Part shown: positions 1 to 12,540 of the stretch, one piece after another
Position numbering within the stretch: position 1 is the stretch's first letter
Layout: each line of letters starts with the position of its first letter
Assembly (NCBI GenBank): GCA_012295275.1
Contig: CM022667.1
Location: forward strand, 19,808,410-19,872,409
Direction of reading: 5' to 3'
Source of the DNA: Chrysomallon squamiferum
Lineage: Eukaryota > Mollusca > Gastropoda > Neomphalida > Peltospiridae
Length of the DNA: 64,000 nucleotides
Translations under genes and position numbers: made by a program
Notes under the pieces: generated by a model
What the model was told of the DNA's origin: nothing
Databases searched by the model: none
The model's input: only the letters and a program-made list of their open reading frames with translations

Positions 1-172
1 TTAAAAACTTCCTGCTGTTGATTCTGCTGATCAAGTTGCTGCTGTAGCTGCGGCTGCTGCTGCTGCTGCTGCTGTTGGTGTTGCTGTTTAAACTGTAAGT
101 TTTGTGGTGGTACTACTCCTTTCTGAAGTTTCAGCCTGGGTGAGGTATCTGATTTGTGTAAAGGAAGGATAC
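1..172 (-). CDS. Q-rich second coding exon, truncated by the window edge
   Basis: The acceptor is tttttcatttgacag, with exon start at 172. The exon is open for 56 full codons. It begins GILPLHKSDTSPRLKLQKG and passes into a CAG/CAA tract encoding a run of eight glutamines followed by Q/L/D/N-rich sequence. Seven of the eight Q codons are CAG, so the tract is a candidate length polymorphism. No stop or donor occurs before position 1. Confidence 0.72.
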
Positions 173-434
173 CTGTCAAATGAAAAACTGTCTGAATTAG
201 TCCTTTCTAACAAACCTGACAGTAAGTAATGGTTTTTCTCTCTGAGCTATCACACTTTAACTTTTCCACACTTGTGATTGGGTATTTTGATTTTTGATTT
301 GTGTCTTCATGTTTGTATGTATGTATTTTTGTGTACAAGGAGATAAACAATAATTGTATATTATTAAGAGTAAGAGATAAAGAAAGAATGTATCTGTGAA
401 ATGGGTGCTTATGTGTGTGTGTGCATGTGAACAG

Positions 435-486
<52 letters not shown>

Positions 487-559
487 CACACAAGTATATA
501 TTTATGTGAGTATGTGAACGTATGTATAAATATGTGTGTGTGTGTTTCTCTGTGTCTGT

Positions 560-608
<49 letters not shown>

Positions 609-853
609 TGTGTGTCTGTGTTGTGTCTGTGTGTGTGTGTGTGTCTGTGTGTCTGTGTGTGAGTGTGTGTGTCTCTGTCTGTGTGTCTGTGTGTGTTTGT
701 GGTTACATACAAGATATTTACTAAAATAAACAACAACAAGAAGAAGCTGCTGTCACATTCACCTTGGACCGACTCTTCTGCTGGACTGAGATTCACTGCC
801 AGAGATAATCCAATCAGAAGTAAAACATGAACTGTGGGTAAAACGACTTCCAT
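1..853 (-). CDS. Secreted or luminal Q-rich protein, N-terminal part (two exons; gene continues off the left edge)
   Basis: Two minus-strand exons join in phase: 853-763 and 172-1. The first gives a typical signal peptide: Met-Glu, then a hydrophobic core (about residues 4-21, rich in V, L, I), then a polar stretch ending SPAEESVQ. The donor is CAAG|gtgaat, phase 1. The second exon starts after a good acceptor (tttttcatttgacag) and supplies the two bases needed to finish a Gly codon. It continues with a basic/proline stretch and a glutamine-rich region (eight consecutive Q, then Q-rich with L, D, N). About 87 residues are visible. The product should enter the secretory pathway. I do not recognise the family, because the diagnostic part lies outside the window. 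Another acceptor, at position 93, would give an immediate stop and was rejected. Confidence 0.72.
173..762 (-). repeat. Intron with (CA)n/(TG)n microsatellites
   Basis: This is the intron between the two coding exons of the Q-rich gene. It holds a (CA)n run at about 437-484 and an interrupted (TG)n tract with TC interruptions at about 535-700. Long open frames here are only dinucleotide-repeat translations. Confidence 0.85.
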
Positions 854-869
854 GTCATCGCATCAAGCT
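763..869 (-). CDS. Signal-peptide exon (coding 853-763, 16 nt of 5'UTR at 869-854)
   Basis: On the minus strand a strong pyrimidine tract ending in ctttctttccag precedes position 869. Sixteen bases later the first ATG opens 30 codons encoding a hydrophobic signal peptide, and the exon closes at CAAG|gtgaat (exon end 763, phase 1). The acceptor upstream of the ATG shows that at least one non-coding exon lies further right. Reading on past the donor runs into TG-rich microsatellite translation, so the donor is needed. Confidence 0.75.
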
Positions 870-1494
870 CTGGAAAGAAAGAGGAGACTAATGACAAACC
901 CCCACAGCAAGAATCAGATCTGTTAAAATAACATCTCTCGTGTTTCATATCAAACTGACATGTCACATTCTAAATGAATAATAATGAATAAAACTGTATC
1001 TGTGTATAAAAAAAAATTGCTTTCAATAACCATGTCAATAGCAAGGTGATAAAAATAATTTTAAAATTTATATATATATTTTTTTTTAAAACCTGAATCG
1101 GTGAAAAATTAAATAATTTATGAGAACTGAAACCAGGTGCAAACGTAAAAAAAATGTGACAACTTGCAACAGTCTGCTCTCACAGTTTGCTTAGTTTTTG
1201 TCACATCTACATAATAACACAAATATATAATCTCTTTTTTTCACAAACATTTTAAAATTTATGATTTTAACAACCTATCATTTCCTGTTTATGTTTTAGC
1301 CATTCATTTTTTTTTTTTTTTGTGTAGAATAGTTTTTGTGAGGTCTGCACATTAATTAAACCCAGTGAACAAAACCGAGCAATGTGTGACAGATGTTTTA
1401 TTACACAGCGTGACATACCACTCATATTTGTTTACTGAATGTGTCATAAATTAATCACAGATATTATTAAGGTGGAAAACCAACACACATACAC

Positions 1495-1756
1495 ATTACT
1501 CATAAACGCAGATGCAGACACATACACACACACGTCTACATACATGCACATACACAAATATACATAAATACGTGTTCATGCATAAATACATAGACAGATA
1601 CCAGATCAATATCTGAAAACACGTATACAAACGTGTACTTGCACAAATGCAAAGAATAACCGTCGTGTTCATGCATAAATACATAGACAGATACCAGATC
1701 AATATTAAAAACATGTATAGACAAATATCACACAAATGTGTACTTGCACACATATG

Positions 1757-1796
<40 letters not shown>

Positions 1797-2010
1797 GACA
1801 TTCATGCACCGTCATACAAAATGAATACACATGCACACATATAAATGAACACACACACACACAGCATGGACGTGTTTACATGTGTAAGTACACAGACACA
1901 CACAGATCAGTAATTAAAAACATGTACAGACAAACATGTACTCACACATACATGCAAAGATACACATGCACCACATATAAATGAACACACACACACACAC
2001 ACACACAATT
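1495..2010. repeat. CA-rich region with a 91-bp direct duplication
   Basis: Several (CA)n runs occur (for example 1758-1794 and 1984-2008). A segment of about 37 bp starting with gttcatgcataaatacatag occurs at about 1574 and again at about 1665, a 91-bp tandem duplication embedded in the CA-rich sequence. Confidence 0.8.
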
Positions 2011-2673
2011 TCATATATAACCTATACTGCAGATACATAAGGGACTGAGGTATGAAGACAAAAATGATACAAGACGATTACAGACAAATTGATGCAGACA
2101 TTCACATGAAGAGACAGACTTCAGAACAAGACTACCTAAACCAGACTTGATTTTTCCAAATGTCATCTGAATGATACTACCACACAGTGTAACACAGCAG
2201 TGATTTTCAAGTAGTTGCATACATCAGCATTAATTAGAGGTAAACGTCACCGACATCATCAAGTTACAGCCCAGGTGTGCATCTAACCAGCTATTTTATC
2301 ACTCCTGATATTAACATATCCCTTGCTGCTGTTCTTTCCAGACTCTGTGCAGTGTATGTAAATGTGTTTTAAACAACTGAAAGCCTGCACTGAAGAGAAA
2401 GAATTGTCTCGTGTTAATTTGTAAAATTCAGAGAGTGTGTTCGCTTTACCTTACACAGCCTGTACAAACATGTGTGAGAAAGTATTTGATTAAATCACTT
2501 CATCTCCTGTGGTTGCATCAGTCAGGTACGTCTTGTATCTATCTATCTGACTGTGAGGCACAAGTGTCAACATTATATCTGATATTGGTGTGATTTACTG
2601 TACTGAAAAAATTCTTACAGTCATTAAATGGAAGTTATTGATTGTGGGTGCATGTATATCTGTGTGTCTGTAT

Positions 2674-2779
<106 letters not shown>

Positions 2780-3150
2780 TACAAACTAATAACTATGAAT
2801 GTGATATGTGTTTCAGTGTGTGTGTGTGTGTGTGTGTGTGTATGTTTGTGTGTATGTGTGTTAAAGACCACATAACAAAAAGATATATCTAAATAAAAAA
2901 ATCACTAACATATACACAGTACATATTTTGAAAGTAATCACAACCTATACACAACTGAAAACATCAGCTATTTTAAAAGTTTGCTAAAATTCTGCTACCT
3001 TTATGTCACAACAGCTCATAATTTTTGTGCTACAAATTATACACATCAAACAGCATATTTTGTTACATTACAACTGTTTCATCATGTCTGACAATGTTCA
3101 AACGAGGTATTTTTCTTTTAGAGCAATTTTACACATCAGTAAAAAAAACA

Positions 3151-3393
3151 AATAATAATAATAATAATAATAATAATATAAAGTTACACAGACTTGTTAA
3201 ATATCAAATCAAGTTATGTGCTATTTATAACAGCATTTTTGTGATTTGATCTCACTTCCTTCAAAAATTTTGACTTTTTATCTTTGTCCTTGCAATAATG
3301 ACCCTCTATGATATGAACTCAGAAAATAAAAATAAAATAAAATAAATAATGAACAAACCAATATAAATAAATAAAACAAAATATAATAATAAC

Positions 3394-3437
<44 letters not shown>

Positions 3438-3470
3438 TAACAATAACAATAATAATAATAATAATAATAA
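3151..3470. repeat. (AAT)n and (AAC)n tracts
   Basis: AAT runs lie at about 3152-3178 and 3385-3470, the second interrupted by AAC units. These tracts recur across the window (6215-6256, 10690-10920, 15750-15905, 25621-25696, 38458-38510) and are a general property of this genome. Confidence 0.9.
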
Positions 3471-3927
3471 ACAGTTCCTAAATTCATAAATTAACATTAA
3501 ATACAGATATCATCATGGGGCTAGACTCATTAAAGTGTGTGTTTTTTTTAAAGTTATTTTAGTGATACGTTTTAGCAATAATTAAATAATACTGGTATGA
3601 AATGTGTAGTTTAAAATACGATTTAGTAATAAAAGAAAGACATTACTCACAGCGTGCAAACATTCAAAATGTGATTTAATATTTAACAAATGAATCAACT
3701 CACATAGCTTTTTGTTAAAAAAAAGAAACCACACTGTGATATATTTATCACAGAGTTCATGTTTAAAGTTACTGATAACCTTTGTCTTTTGGAATTAAAA
3801 ATACCTAACACGATTGTCAATGAAAAGACAGGTATACAGCATATTATAAAAAAAAACAGTTAAATCTTCTTAATTTTTTTTCTATTTCTTGTGTTAAATT
3901 TTATTTACATAGACAGATCTATCTATA

Positions 3928-4012
3928 TATATATATATATATTAGTATTTGTGGTAGTTTTTTAATTGTCTTTTTTTCTTGAATATATATATATATATAT
4001 ATATTATATACA
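3928..4012. repeat. Two (TA)n runs
   Basis: TA dinucleotide runs at about 3930-3950 and 3984-4012, separated by a T-rich stretch. A poly-A run follows at 4324-4352. Confidence 0.85.
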
Positions 4013-4323
4013 TAAACCTCTTATTTTATATAGGTTTTTTTTCTTCTTGTTATTGTTGTATGATTTAATGTCACTTTATCAACATTTATTGGGCTTGTTT
4101 TCTTGGGTTATGTAAAAACTGGGAGACCCAGGTTCTGTTCTGAAATGTTGAAGTGCATGGACATTAAATAATAACACAATCATACTTCAGTGAGATGCAG
4201 GTTATTATCCATGCTAACAAAACTTTAATGTTTAGAAACACTTTAATTCTTAGAAGCAAATATGTCATTAATTATATATAGATTACAAAAACAGAAAAAA
4301 AACAAAAAAGAAGGAAAACAATG

Positions 4324-4354
<31 letters not shown>

Positions 4355-4619
4355 AAAAAGTTATAAAATAATTTGTTAGTTCTGTTTTCCTAATCTGAAC
4401 TTACAGTAACCAAGTATTAATAAAACACTAAACAGGTATTAAAACTTACTTATTTTTTGCTATTATATATCTTGAACAGGAAACCGCTTTCTGTCATCTA
4501 ACACACCAAAACTCTTTTGTCTGTGTTCTGATTGACAGAAACCATTGTCAGGTTGACACTGATGAAGAACTTGAGGGAGATAGTTAAACTGCAAGTTACG
4601 GAAAACAGACTGTATGTTA

Positions 4620-4980
4620 CTAAGGATGACAGCTGAACAGTATTTAAGGGTGACAGCTGAGCTGTGCGTTAAAGAGATAGTTGAAGTGTGTGTTAAAGGA
4701 GTTAGTTGAACTGTGTGTTAAAGGAGATAGTTGAACTGTGTGTTAAAGGAGATAGTTGAACTGTGTGTTAAAGGAGATAGTTGAACTGTATGTTAAAAGA
4801 AACAGACTGTATGTTACTACTGCTAAGCATGGTAATAAACTGCATGTTAAAAGTTATAGCTGACCTGTATGTTAATGAAGATTGTTTGAACTGCATGCTA
4901 ACAGAGATAATTTGAACTGTATGTTAGGTCATTTTAACTGTATATTAGCAGAGATAGCTTTAACTGTGTGTTAAAGGAAA
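4620..4980. repeat. 25-bp minisatellite, regular core with degenerate flanks
   Basis: The unit contains gagatagttgaactgtgtg and ttaaag. Near-identical copies at 25-bp spacing run from about 4680 to 4795. More diverged copies extend the array on both sides. Confidence 0.85.
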
Positions 4981-4989
4981 CTTTTTGTA

Positions 4990-5290
4990 TGACTACAAAG
5001 AATTAACAGATAATAACAATATGTAATACTTTCTGTATGACTACAATGTATTAACAAATAACAATAAGTAATACTTTCTGTAGGACTACAATGTATTAAC
5101 AAGTAACAATAAGTAATACTTTCTGTAGGACTACAATGTATTAACAAATAACAATAAGTAATACTTTCTGTAGGACTACAATGTATTAACAAATAACAAT
5201 AAGTAATACTTTCTGTATGACTACAATGTATTAACAGATAATAACAAAATGTAATACTTTCTCAGTTTCTGTAAGGTCTACAGAATATTA
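4990..5290. repeat. 45-bp tandem array
   Basis: Copies containing gactacaatgtattaacaa recur every 45 bp between about 5035 and 5225, with diverged copies at both ends. Because 45 is a multiple of three, the minus strand shows a spurious open frame of 15-residue repeats. Confidence 0.88.
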
Positions 5291-5455
5291 ACAAATAACA
5301 AACTTATTGTTTTCTGTATGACAACCTGTAATATTTTATTACAAAAATTCTGCAAGGAATTAGCACAATAATTAGCTGCAAAGGTAACTGTATGCACCAG
5401 TGATAAAAATCCATATTAATAATTATCAATTTTATATGTTCTTGTTCTCTGCTAG

Positions 5456-5603
5456 TGAGAACAACACAGAGTCATCAATATTTAAGCTGATTGTCCTGGC
5501 ATCTAATCCAGAGGCTGGCATTTATAGCCAAGGACTCAACAGAAGATTTAGCAGAAGAACAAATGCCAAGAAGAGGCCAATCCTCACTGCACATTTTGTT
5601 TAA
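5456..5603 (+). CDS. Possible terminal coding exon or pseudogene fragment (weak)
   Basis: A pyrimidine-rich acceptor (ttcttgttctctgctag) precedes 48 open codons ending in TAA at 5601-5603. The reading has a protein-like composition, including NPEAGIYSQGLNRRFSRRT and a basic NAKKRP stretch, unlike the surrounding low-complexity sequence. No matching upstream plus-strand exon and no close AATAAA were found, and it lies inside the presumed intron of a minus-strand gene. It could be a nested gene, a decayed copy or chance. I do not recognise it. Confidence 0.2.
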
Positions 5604-5769
5604 TATTTATATAAACTACAAGACTGTCATTATGTGTTTATAATCTTTAACAATCATAGCTCTTTGTGTTATCTCCAGGTTATGTTTTTTTCAGTTGTAT
5701 GTCAAGTTTATATACTCGTTATTACACCAGTTTAAGATAATTATATTTTTATCCTCAACATGCTAAGCA

Positions 5770-5905
5770 CATGTACTATCTAATTTGTACTACTATCCAT
5801 CATGTAATATCACTTTGTATCTACTATCATGTAATATCACTTTGTATCTACTGTCTATCATGTAATATCACTTTGTATTTACTGTCTATAATGTAACTGC
5901 TTTGT
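5770..5905. repeat. Short tandem repeat with catgtaatatcactttgtat core
   Basis: The core recurs about four times at irregular spacing of 24-31 bp, with diverging copies downstream to about 5960. Confidence 0.7.
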
Positions 5906-6210
5906 ACTTCATGTAATACTCAATTTATATTACTAACATCATGTAATATCCCCCATGTACTAACCAGCTTATACCACAAACATTTAATTATTAAAATCTC
6001 CATTCACTTTCCTTTTAAGTCAGACTTTAGCTCATTGTGTACAGCTATATCACTTGATGAGTGCAATATTTATTGTTAAATGATTTTTATTTGTTTATTT
6101 ATTATTTATTATTATTATTATTATTTTACTACAAAACTTTTTATATACATTTCTCCATGTTTCTGGAGTTAAGATATTTGTTTTCTTTCATTTTTTTTTA
6201 TTCATTTTTT

Positions 6211-6256
<46 letters not shown>

Positions 6257-7534
6257 GTATATATACATATATGTGAATAATAAATAATTTAATAAAATAT
6301 TTTTAAAAATTCAGCTAAAAATTTGAAATAAATTTAAGAAAAACGCAGCTTATATTATTATTTTTTTTAGAGTTGTTATGATCCCAGAATAAACAAATAA
6401 ACGAATGCATACGTAACACTAATGATTATTCAATTACCTTTTCTTGCAGAGAGAAAGGTGTGTCGCTATTTTTCATGGGCTACTTTTTACAAGGATGTTT
6501 TTTGTGTGTACCTTTTCAAAGTCACAAAAACATACAATATTTGACAAGCCTGTGGAGGGCACTGGTCGGAACTGGAAAAAAGCTCAGTAGAAACTAATGC
6601 TAAAACATCTAACACTGTCTGCCTGGGAAACAACTGTAGAGATATTTTTTGTAATTTCCAGAGTTTTTTGTTTGTTTGTTTGATGTTTAACTTACGTGTT
6701 TTAATATCACTGTTACACCATCTGTTGATTCGCATGTAAATTTGTTGTTTTGATTTTGTTTATGATACAAGCTGAAACAGATTGTGATGAGCAAAAAACG
6801 CTGCTGAACTTGTTGCAGAGATGTTAACTGCGTCTCAGATTTGTCATTTTCAATTTACATAATAATGGAACTGAATAATTTTAAAACATATCTCGTAAAC
6901 AACATCAACATTTAACTTGTCTTTCATTGTGTGAGTCAAATTTTTTTTTTTTTTTTACTAAATTTCTGTACAACAACAATAATATTATTTCTTCTTTCTT
7001 CAAAGACTGAAAAATGTTCAAAGTTCTATTTTCTTTTATATGAAAATAAAATGATTCTAGATAAGAATTATAATGATTCACTGTCATCTATTAACAGTCT
7101 CTTCAGAAAAGAAAACCCTCTGTTTCCCATAACCACTGAAATGTATTTTATATACACTTTGCCATCCAGTTTGAAAAAACGAGCAGTGGCTGGAATGGTA
7201 AAAACACATGCTTGTCACTTAATAATGACATACAGATATATATCATATGTTCAGATTACTGTTTTATTTCTTCCTTCACAGAACAATCTGAGATGGAATC
7301 CTGTACAGTTAGTTACTACATAGTTTTCCTTGTAACAGAAGTTTATAAAGAAGGTGTCAGGAATAATGAAGACTTAGACTTTATATTATAAACCGTATTC
7401 ATTATTATTTAGTTACTGTTATTTCTTTTTTGTTTGTTTTTGATTATTTTAACTTTAATTTATTATTTTTTTTTTTAAATTAATTTAATTTAATTTAATT
7501 TTGTTTTGTACTTGATTAATTGATTTTTTCATTT

Positions 7535-7830
7535 TTTCATTTTATTTTAGCAAAAATCTCACATACATCAGAATACTTAAATTAAATTCTTAAGTCAAAA
7601 TTGAATCTTGTTTTGAACTGTTTTATTGATTAATTGATTTCTTTCTTTTTATTTATTTTCATTTTAGCAAAAATCTCACATACATCAGCATACTTAAATC
7701 AAAAAACTTAGTCAAAATTGAATCTTGTTTTGAACCATTTTATTGATTAATTGATTTCTTTCTCTTTTTTTATTTTCATTTTAGCAGAAATCTCACATAT
7801 CGCAGCATACGTAAATTAAAAACTGAACAC
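7535..7830. repeat. About 110-bp unit repeated three times
   Basis: Each copy carries a T-rich stretch ending in attttag, then aaaatctcacatacatcag (with small changes), then a part matching aaaattgaatcttgttttga and the palindromic attgattaattgattt. Copies begin near 7540, 7660 and 7775; the last is incomplete. Confidence 0.8.
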
Positions 7831-8035
7831 ACATGAAGGCCAATCTTTATTTCTGGTTTTTTTATTATTTTTTCCCCTTTGTTTCTCAGAGAGGGCAGAC
7901 TGATCAATCAAATTAGATTGTGAAGGATGTGCATTATGACCTGCCTGACACAGAGAACATGTCACAGATCAATAGACTTCGTCTTCCCTCGAAGTAACCT
8001 GCAGATTTATCTGCTTTTACTGGCTTAAACCCAGT

Positions 8036-8330
8036 CTATTTTCTTAGTGTTTAATATCACCTCATTTTTACTCTATTATCAAACCTAGTCTTATTTTCTT
8101 AGTGTTTAATATCACCTCATTTTTACTCTGTTACCAAAACCAGTCTTATTTTCTTAGTGTTTAATATTACCTCATTTTTACTCTGTTACCAAACCTAGTC
8201 TTATTTTCTTAGTGTTTAATATCACCTCATTTTTACTCTGTTACCAAACCTAGTCTTATTTTCTTAGTGTTTAATATTACCTCATTTTTACTCTATTAAA
8301 AAAACCAGTCTGTTTTCTTAGTGTTTCAAA
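8036..8330. repeat. 55-bp tandem array, about five copies
   Basis: The unit contains ttttcttagtgtttaatatc and cctcatttttactctgttac. The motif agtgttta recurs at 8101, 8156 and 8211, giving a 55-bp period. The last copies are diverged. Confidence 0.88.
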
Positions 8331-8764
8331 TCATCTCACTTTTGCCTTATCACCAAAGCTACTGTTTCAACTTTTTCTCTCTCTCTATTACTAAATTAAG
8401 TTTTTCAAATTATCTTACTTTATATTCTATTAGCAAATCTAGTGGTTCAGATTATCCTTCACTTCACACTCATTCCACCAAATCAATACACTCGGATGTG
8501 TGAACATGCATAAATGGTAACCATGGCAACCAAAGGTAAACAAACGCAACATGCAGTTCCATTAGAGGAAAAGTGAAATAAAAATATTTAAATTTGGTCT
8601 TGTGACAGAAAACCCCCAAAAAATAAAGTATTTGTTTTAGGACACACTGCATTACTTACTCACTGCTGGTGTACACAGGATCAGTCCTCTGCAATGGATG
8701 GAAAGATTCTTCCGAACACATTTGTTAGGAATTAAGTAGCCACCAAATTAAGCACTCAGTTGAG

Positions 8765-9130
8765 TCAGTGTGTGTTTGAGTATGTCTGTGTATGTATATA
8801 TGTTTGTGTATGTGTGTGTATGTATATATGTTTGTGTACGTCTGTGTATGTATATATGTTTGTGTACGTCTGTGTATGTATATGTTTTTGTGCACGTCTG
8901 TGTATGTATATATGTTTGTGTACATCAGTATGTCTGTGTGTATGTTTGTATGTCTGTGTATGTATATATGTTTGTGTGTATGTATATATATATGTTTGTG
9001 TATGTCTGTATGTATATATGTTTGTGTATGTTTGTGTATGTATATATGTTTGTGTATGTCTGTGTATGTATATATGTTTGTGTATGTCTGTGTATGTATA
9101 TATGTTTGTGTATGTCTGTGTATGTATCAA
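8765..9130. repeat. 28-bp TG/TA-rich minisatellite
   Basis: The unit combines tgtgtatgtatatatgtttg and tgtatgtc at 28-bp spacing, cleanest at 9030-9125. Because the unit lacks stops in several frames, open frames of over 100 codons appear on both strands; they are repeat artefacts. Confidence 0.9.
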
Positions 9131-9192
9131 TATTTAATTGTAATGTTAATAAAAAAAAATTATTTAAAAAAAAATAAAACCCCAAATATCAC

Positions 9193-9285
9193 ATTATAAT
9201 AATAATGAGATACTATTATAATAATAATGAGATACTATTATAATAATAATGAGATACTATTATAATAATAATGAGATACTATTAT
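9193..9285. repeat. 22-bp tandem array, four copies
   Basis: The unit tataataataatgagatact plus at is repeated with almost no change, then runs into an ATT tract. Confidence 0.9.
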
Positions 9286-9479
9286 TATTTGTAATCAGTA
9301 TTTATCTAACCTGTCTGTTAACACTGGATATGTGCACAGCTGTATTTTAATTGTCTGTAAATAAACACACAGGTATGTCAGAACACACAGGTATGTCAGA
9401 ACCCACAGGTGCTATAATCATCACTGGCATGTGTGTGCACCTGTTTGCATGCAAGTACTCAAGATACTGGAAAGGAAAA

Positions 9480-9525
9480 ACACACACACACATACACACA
9501 GACAGACAGACACACACACACTGTG
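9480..9525. repeat. (CA)n with CAGA interruptions
   Basis: Short interrupted CA run. A small tandem aggtatgtcagaacacac repeat lies just before it at about 9370-9410. Confidence 0.75.
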
Positions 9526-10509
9526 TTCATTCTCACAGCACAAAGGGACCAAGTCACTCTTTAATATGTTAAAAATGTCATGAAAGTCAGCTTTCACCAA
9601 TGGTTAATTTTTGACCGAAATAATCTACCTAAATACCTCTCTTGTGAACCCAGCTTAAATAAAAAAAACTACTGAACTGAAAGCCAAATACAATTCTGAA
9701 GGTTTTTTCTCAGGACTGGACAATGAAGAAGTCAAGTCAAGTCTCAACAGAACTTTCTGTGATCACCTGTATTCAGGTAATCACATTTTTAACACTCAGA
9801 AAGTAATGCTGCCTTCTAAAATGAAACTAATGAAAAAGGAATGTTAATATCTTCATGTCCCTAAATAATAATTGATCTCTGAATCAATGTGCACACACAT
9901 TAACGCATGCATAAAACAAACACACACACATGCACACAGAGAGCAATTTGTGTAAACTAAAATCAGAATATTTTAAACCTGGTCACATACACACGTAATA
10001 TAATTTAATGCAGTATTAAACACGTGTTAACATACATGCAGAATGTAAATATACACTCACATTATGCAATACATCGCAATGTAATGAAACTTTACATAAT
10101 GAACAACACATATGTAAATAATCATACACGCCCATTAAAATACCATGTCTAGATTTCGACTCACAAAACAAATTATTAAAAAAAAAACTGATAAATATAT
10201 GGAAATAATTAAACAATAATTTTACAGTTTTGAAATATTTAATTCATAATGACAGGCGTAACATAAATTATGCACAGAACAGATAAACCTGAGATTGAGT
10301 TACCCCAGTAAGGATTGTCAGTATTGTTAAATGGAGATGAAAGATAATTATGTATGAAGCTTACGAGAAGAGAAGAAAAACATAATGTAATTTAAACTGT
10401 TTTATCACTTCAATCATTTATCACATACTTTGTCATTCTGGTTGAGTGTGGACAGTAACATTAGAACAGTAGCTAACTTTGTTTTCAGTGTCTGAAATAA
10501 ACTGCCAAT

Positions 10510-10702
10510 CCATGAGATATATATATATATATATAACTATTAAATTCATGTAGCTAATGATATTAATAAGGAATAAAAACAATTGAGGGGGACAGAAGTA
10601 ACAACAATGATGAGTATGATAATAATAACAGTAATAGTAGTGGTATTAGTAGGAGTAGTAGTGACGGTAATGATGATGTTGATGTTGATAATAATAATAA
10701 TG

Positions 10703-10777
<75 letters not shown>

Positions 10778-10925
10778 TAACAATACAAATAATGACAATA
10801 ATAATAACAATAATATAATAATACATATAACAGTAATATTAATAACAATAACAATAATACAATAATAATAATATTAATAACAATAACAATAATATAATAA
10901 TAAATACAATAATAATAAAAGTAAC
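10510..10925. repeat. (TA)n, then a long degenerate (AAT)n/(AAC)n domain
   Basis: A TA run at 10518-10534 is followed by trinucleotide repeat with AAT cores at 10690-10790 and GTA, GAT and AAC variants around it. Long isoleucine-, leucine- or tyrosine-only open frames on both strands come from this. Confidence 0.9.
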
Positions 10926-11169
10926 AACCCCACACATGCTGCTGTCACAGAGATGATAAAGTAGGTGTATATCAGTAAGCAGGTTATGTGAGTCGCTGCG
11001 TTGCTAGTCAGCAGTGCGATGTGGTAGGAAGTCAGGTTTGACTGACGTGTTGTACCAGTTAAACGAGATCTGTCTTAGTCACACACACAGGTAAACACAG
11101 GTAAACAGCACAGAATGAGTGCGTGTCCAGTGACCTCACAAGTTGAATTAACTTCCCCTTCAACTCACT

Positions 11170-12540
11170 CAGACAGCAGATGATTAATATTCCTTTCATT
11201 TCACTTGTACATTACATTTACACATCAGAACATTTAATATTCCTTTCATGTCACTTGTACATTACATTTACACATCAGAACATTTAATATTCCTGTCATG
11301 TCAGTTGTACATTACATTTAGACATCAGAACGTTTAATATTCCTTTCATTTCACTTGTACATTACATTTAGACATCAGAACGTTTAATATTCCTTTCATT
11401 TCACTTGTACATTACATTTACACATCAGAACATTTAATATTCCTTTCATTTCACTTGTACATTACATTTAGACAGCAGATGATTAATATTCCTTTCATTT
11501 CACTTGTACATTACATTTACACATCAGAACATTTAATATTCCTTTCATTTCACTTGTACATTACATTTAGACAGCAGATGATTAATATTCCTTTCATTTC
11601 ACTTGTACATTACATTTACACATCAGAACATTTAATATTCCTTTCATTTCACCTGTACATTACATTTACACATCAGAACATTTAATATTCCTTTCATTTC
11701 ACCTGTACATTACATTTACACATCAGAACATTTAATATTCCTTTCATTTCACTTGTACATTACATTTAGACATCAGAACGTTTAATATTCCTTTCATTTC
11801 ACCTGTACATTACATTTAGACATCAGAACGTTTAATATTCCTTTCATTTCACCTGTACATTACATTTAGACATCAGAACATTTAATATTCCTTTCATTTC
11901 ACTTGTACATTACATTTAGACATCAGAACATTTAATATTCCTTTCATTTCACTTGTACATTACATTTAGACATCAGAACATTTAATATTCCTTTCATTTC
12001 ACTTGTACATTACATTTAGACATCAGAACATTTAATATTCCTTTCATTTCACTTGTACATTACATTTAGACATCAGAACATTTAATATTCCTTTCATTTC
12101 ACTTGTACATTACATTTAGACATCAGAACGTTTAATATTCCTTTCATTTCACCTGTACATTACATTTAGACATCAGAACATTTAATATTCCTTTCATTTC
12201 ACTTGTACATTACATTTAGACATCAGAACATTTAATATTCCTTTCATTTCACTTGTACATTACATTTAGACATCAGAACGTTTAATATTCCTTTCATTTC
12301 ACTTGTACATTACATTTAGACATCAGAACGTTTAATATTCCTTTCATTTCACTTGTACATTATATTTACACATCAGAACGTTTAATATTCCTTTCATTTC
12401 ACTTGTACATTACATTTAGACATCAGAACATTTAATATTCCTTTCATTTCACCTGTACATTACATTTAGACATCAGAACGTTTAATATTCCTTTCATTTC
12501 ACTTGTACATTACATTTAGACATCAGAACATTTAATATCT
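11170..12540. repeat. 50-bp minisatellite, about 27 copies
   Basis: The unit contains tttaatattcctttcatttc followed by acttgtacattacatttaga and catcagaaca. Copies follow at 50 bp (49 in a minority carrying gacagcagatgat). Variant positions (acCtgt/acTtgt, ttaCac/ttaGac, gaacG/gaacA) occur in runs of like copies, which points to spread by unequal exchange of multi-copy blocks. No unique spacers, so not a CRISPR array. Confidence 0.96.

Noticed and set aside
1-92. Acceptor acttacag at position 93 as start of the Q-rich exon
   Set aside because: With the phase-1 donor at 763 it gives an immediate TAA; the acceptor at 173 fits the phase and has a better pyrimidine tract.
257-729. Long frames across (TG)n/(CA)n after the signal peptide
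   Set aside because: The donor CAAG|gtgaat ends the coding exon at 763; the remainder is dinucleotide repeat.
6487-7323. Minus-strand 82-codon and plus-strand 130-codon frames
   Set aside because: They include poly-T and low-complexity parts and have no splice sites that join them to anything.
8760-9199. Open frames of 120-135 codons on both strands
   Set aside because: Translation of a TG/TA 28-bp minisatellite; Cys/Val/Tyr or His/Thr/Ile only.
10546-10935. 129-codon Ile/Tyr/Leu frame
   Set aside because: Translation of (AAT)n and related trinucleotide repeats.
11170-12540. Possible CRISPR-like array
   Set aside because: Units follow each other directly without unique spacers, in a eukaryotic genome; the same holds for 34480-35290.
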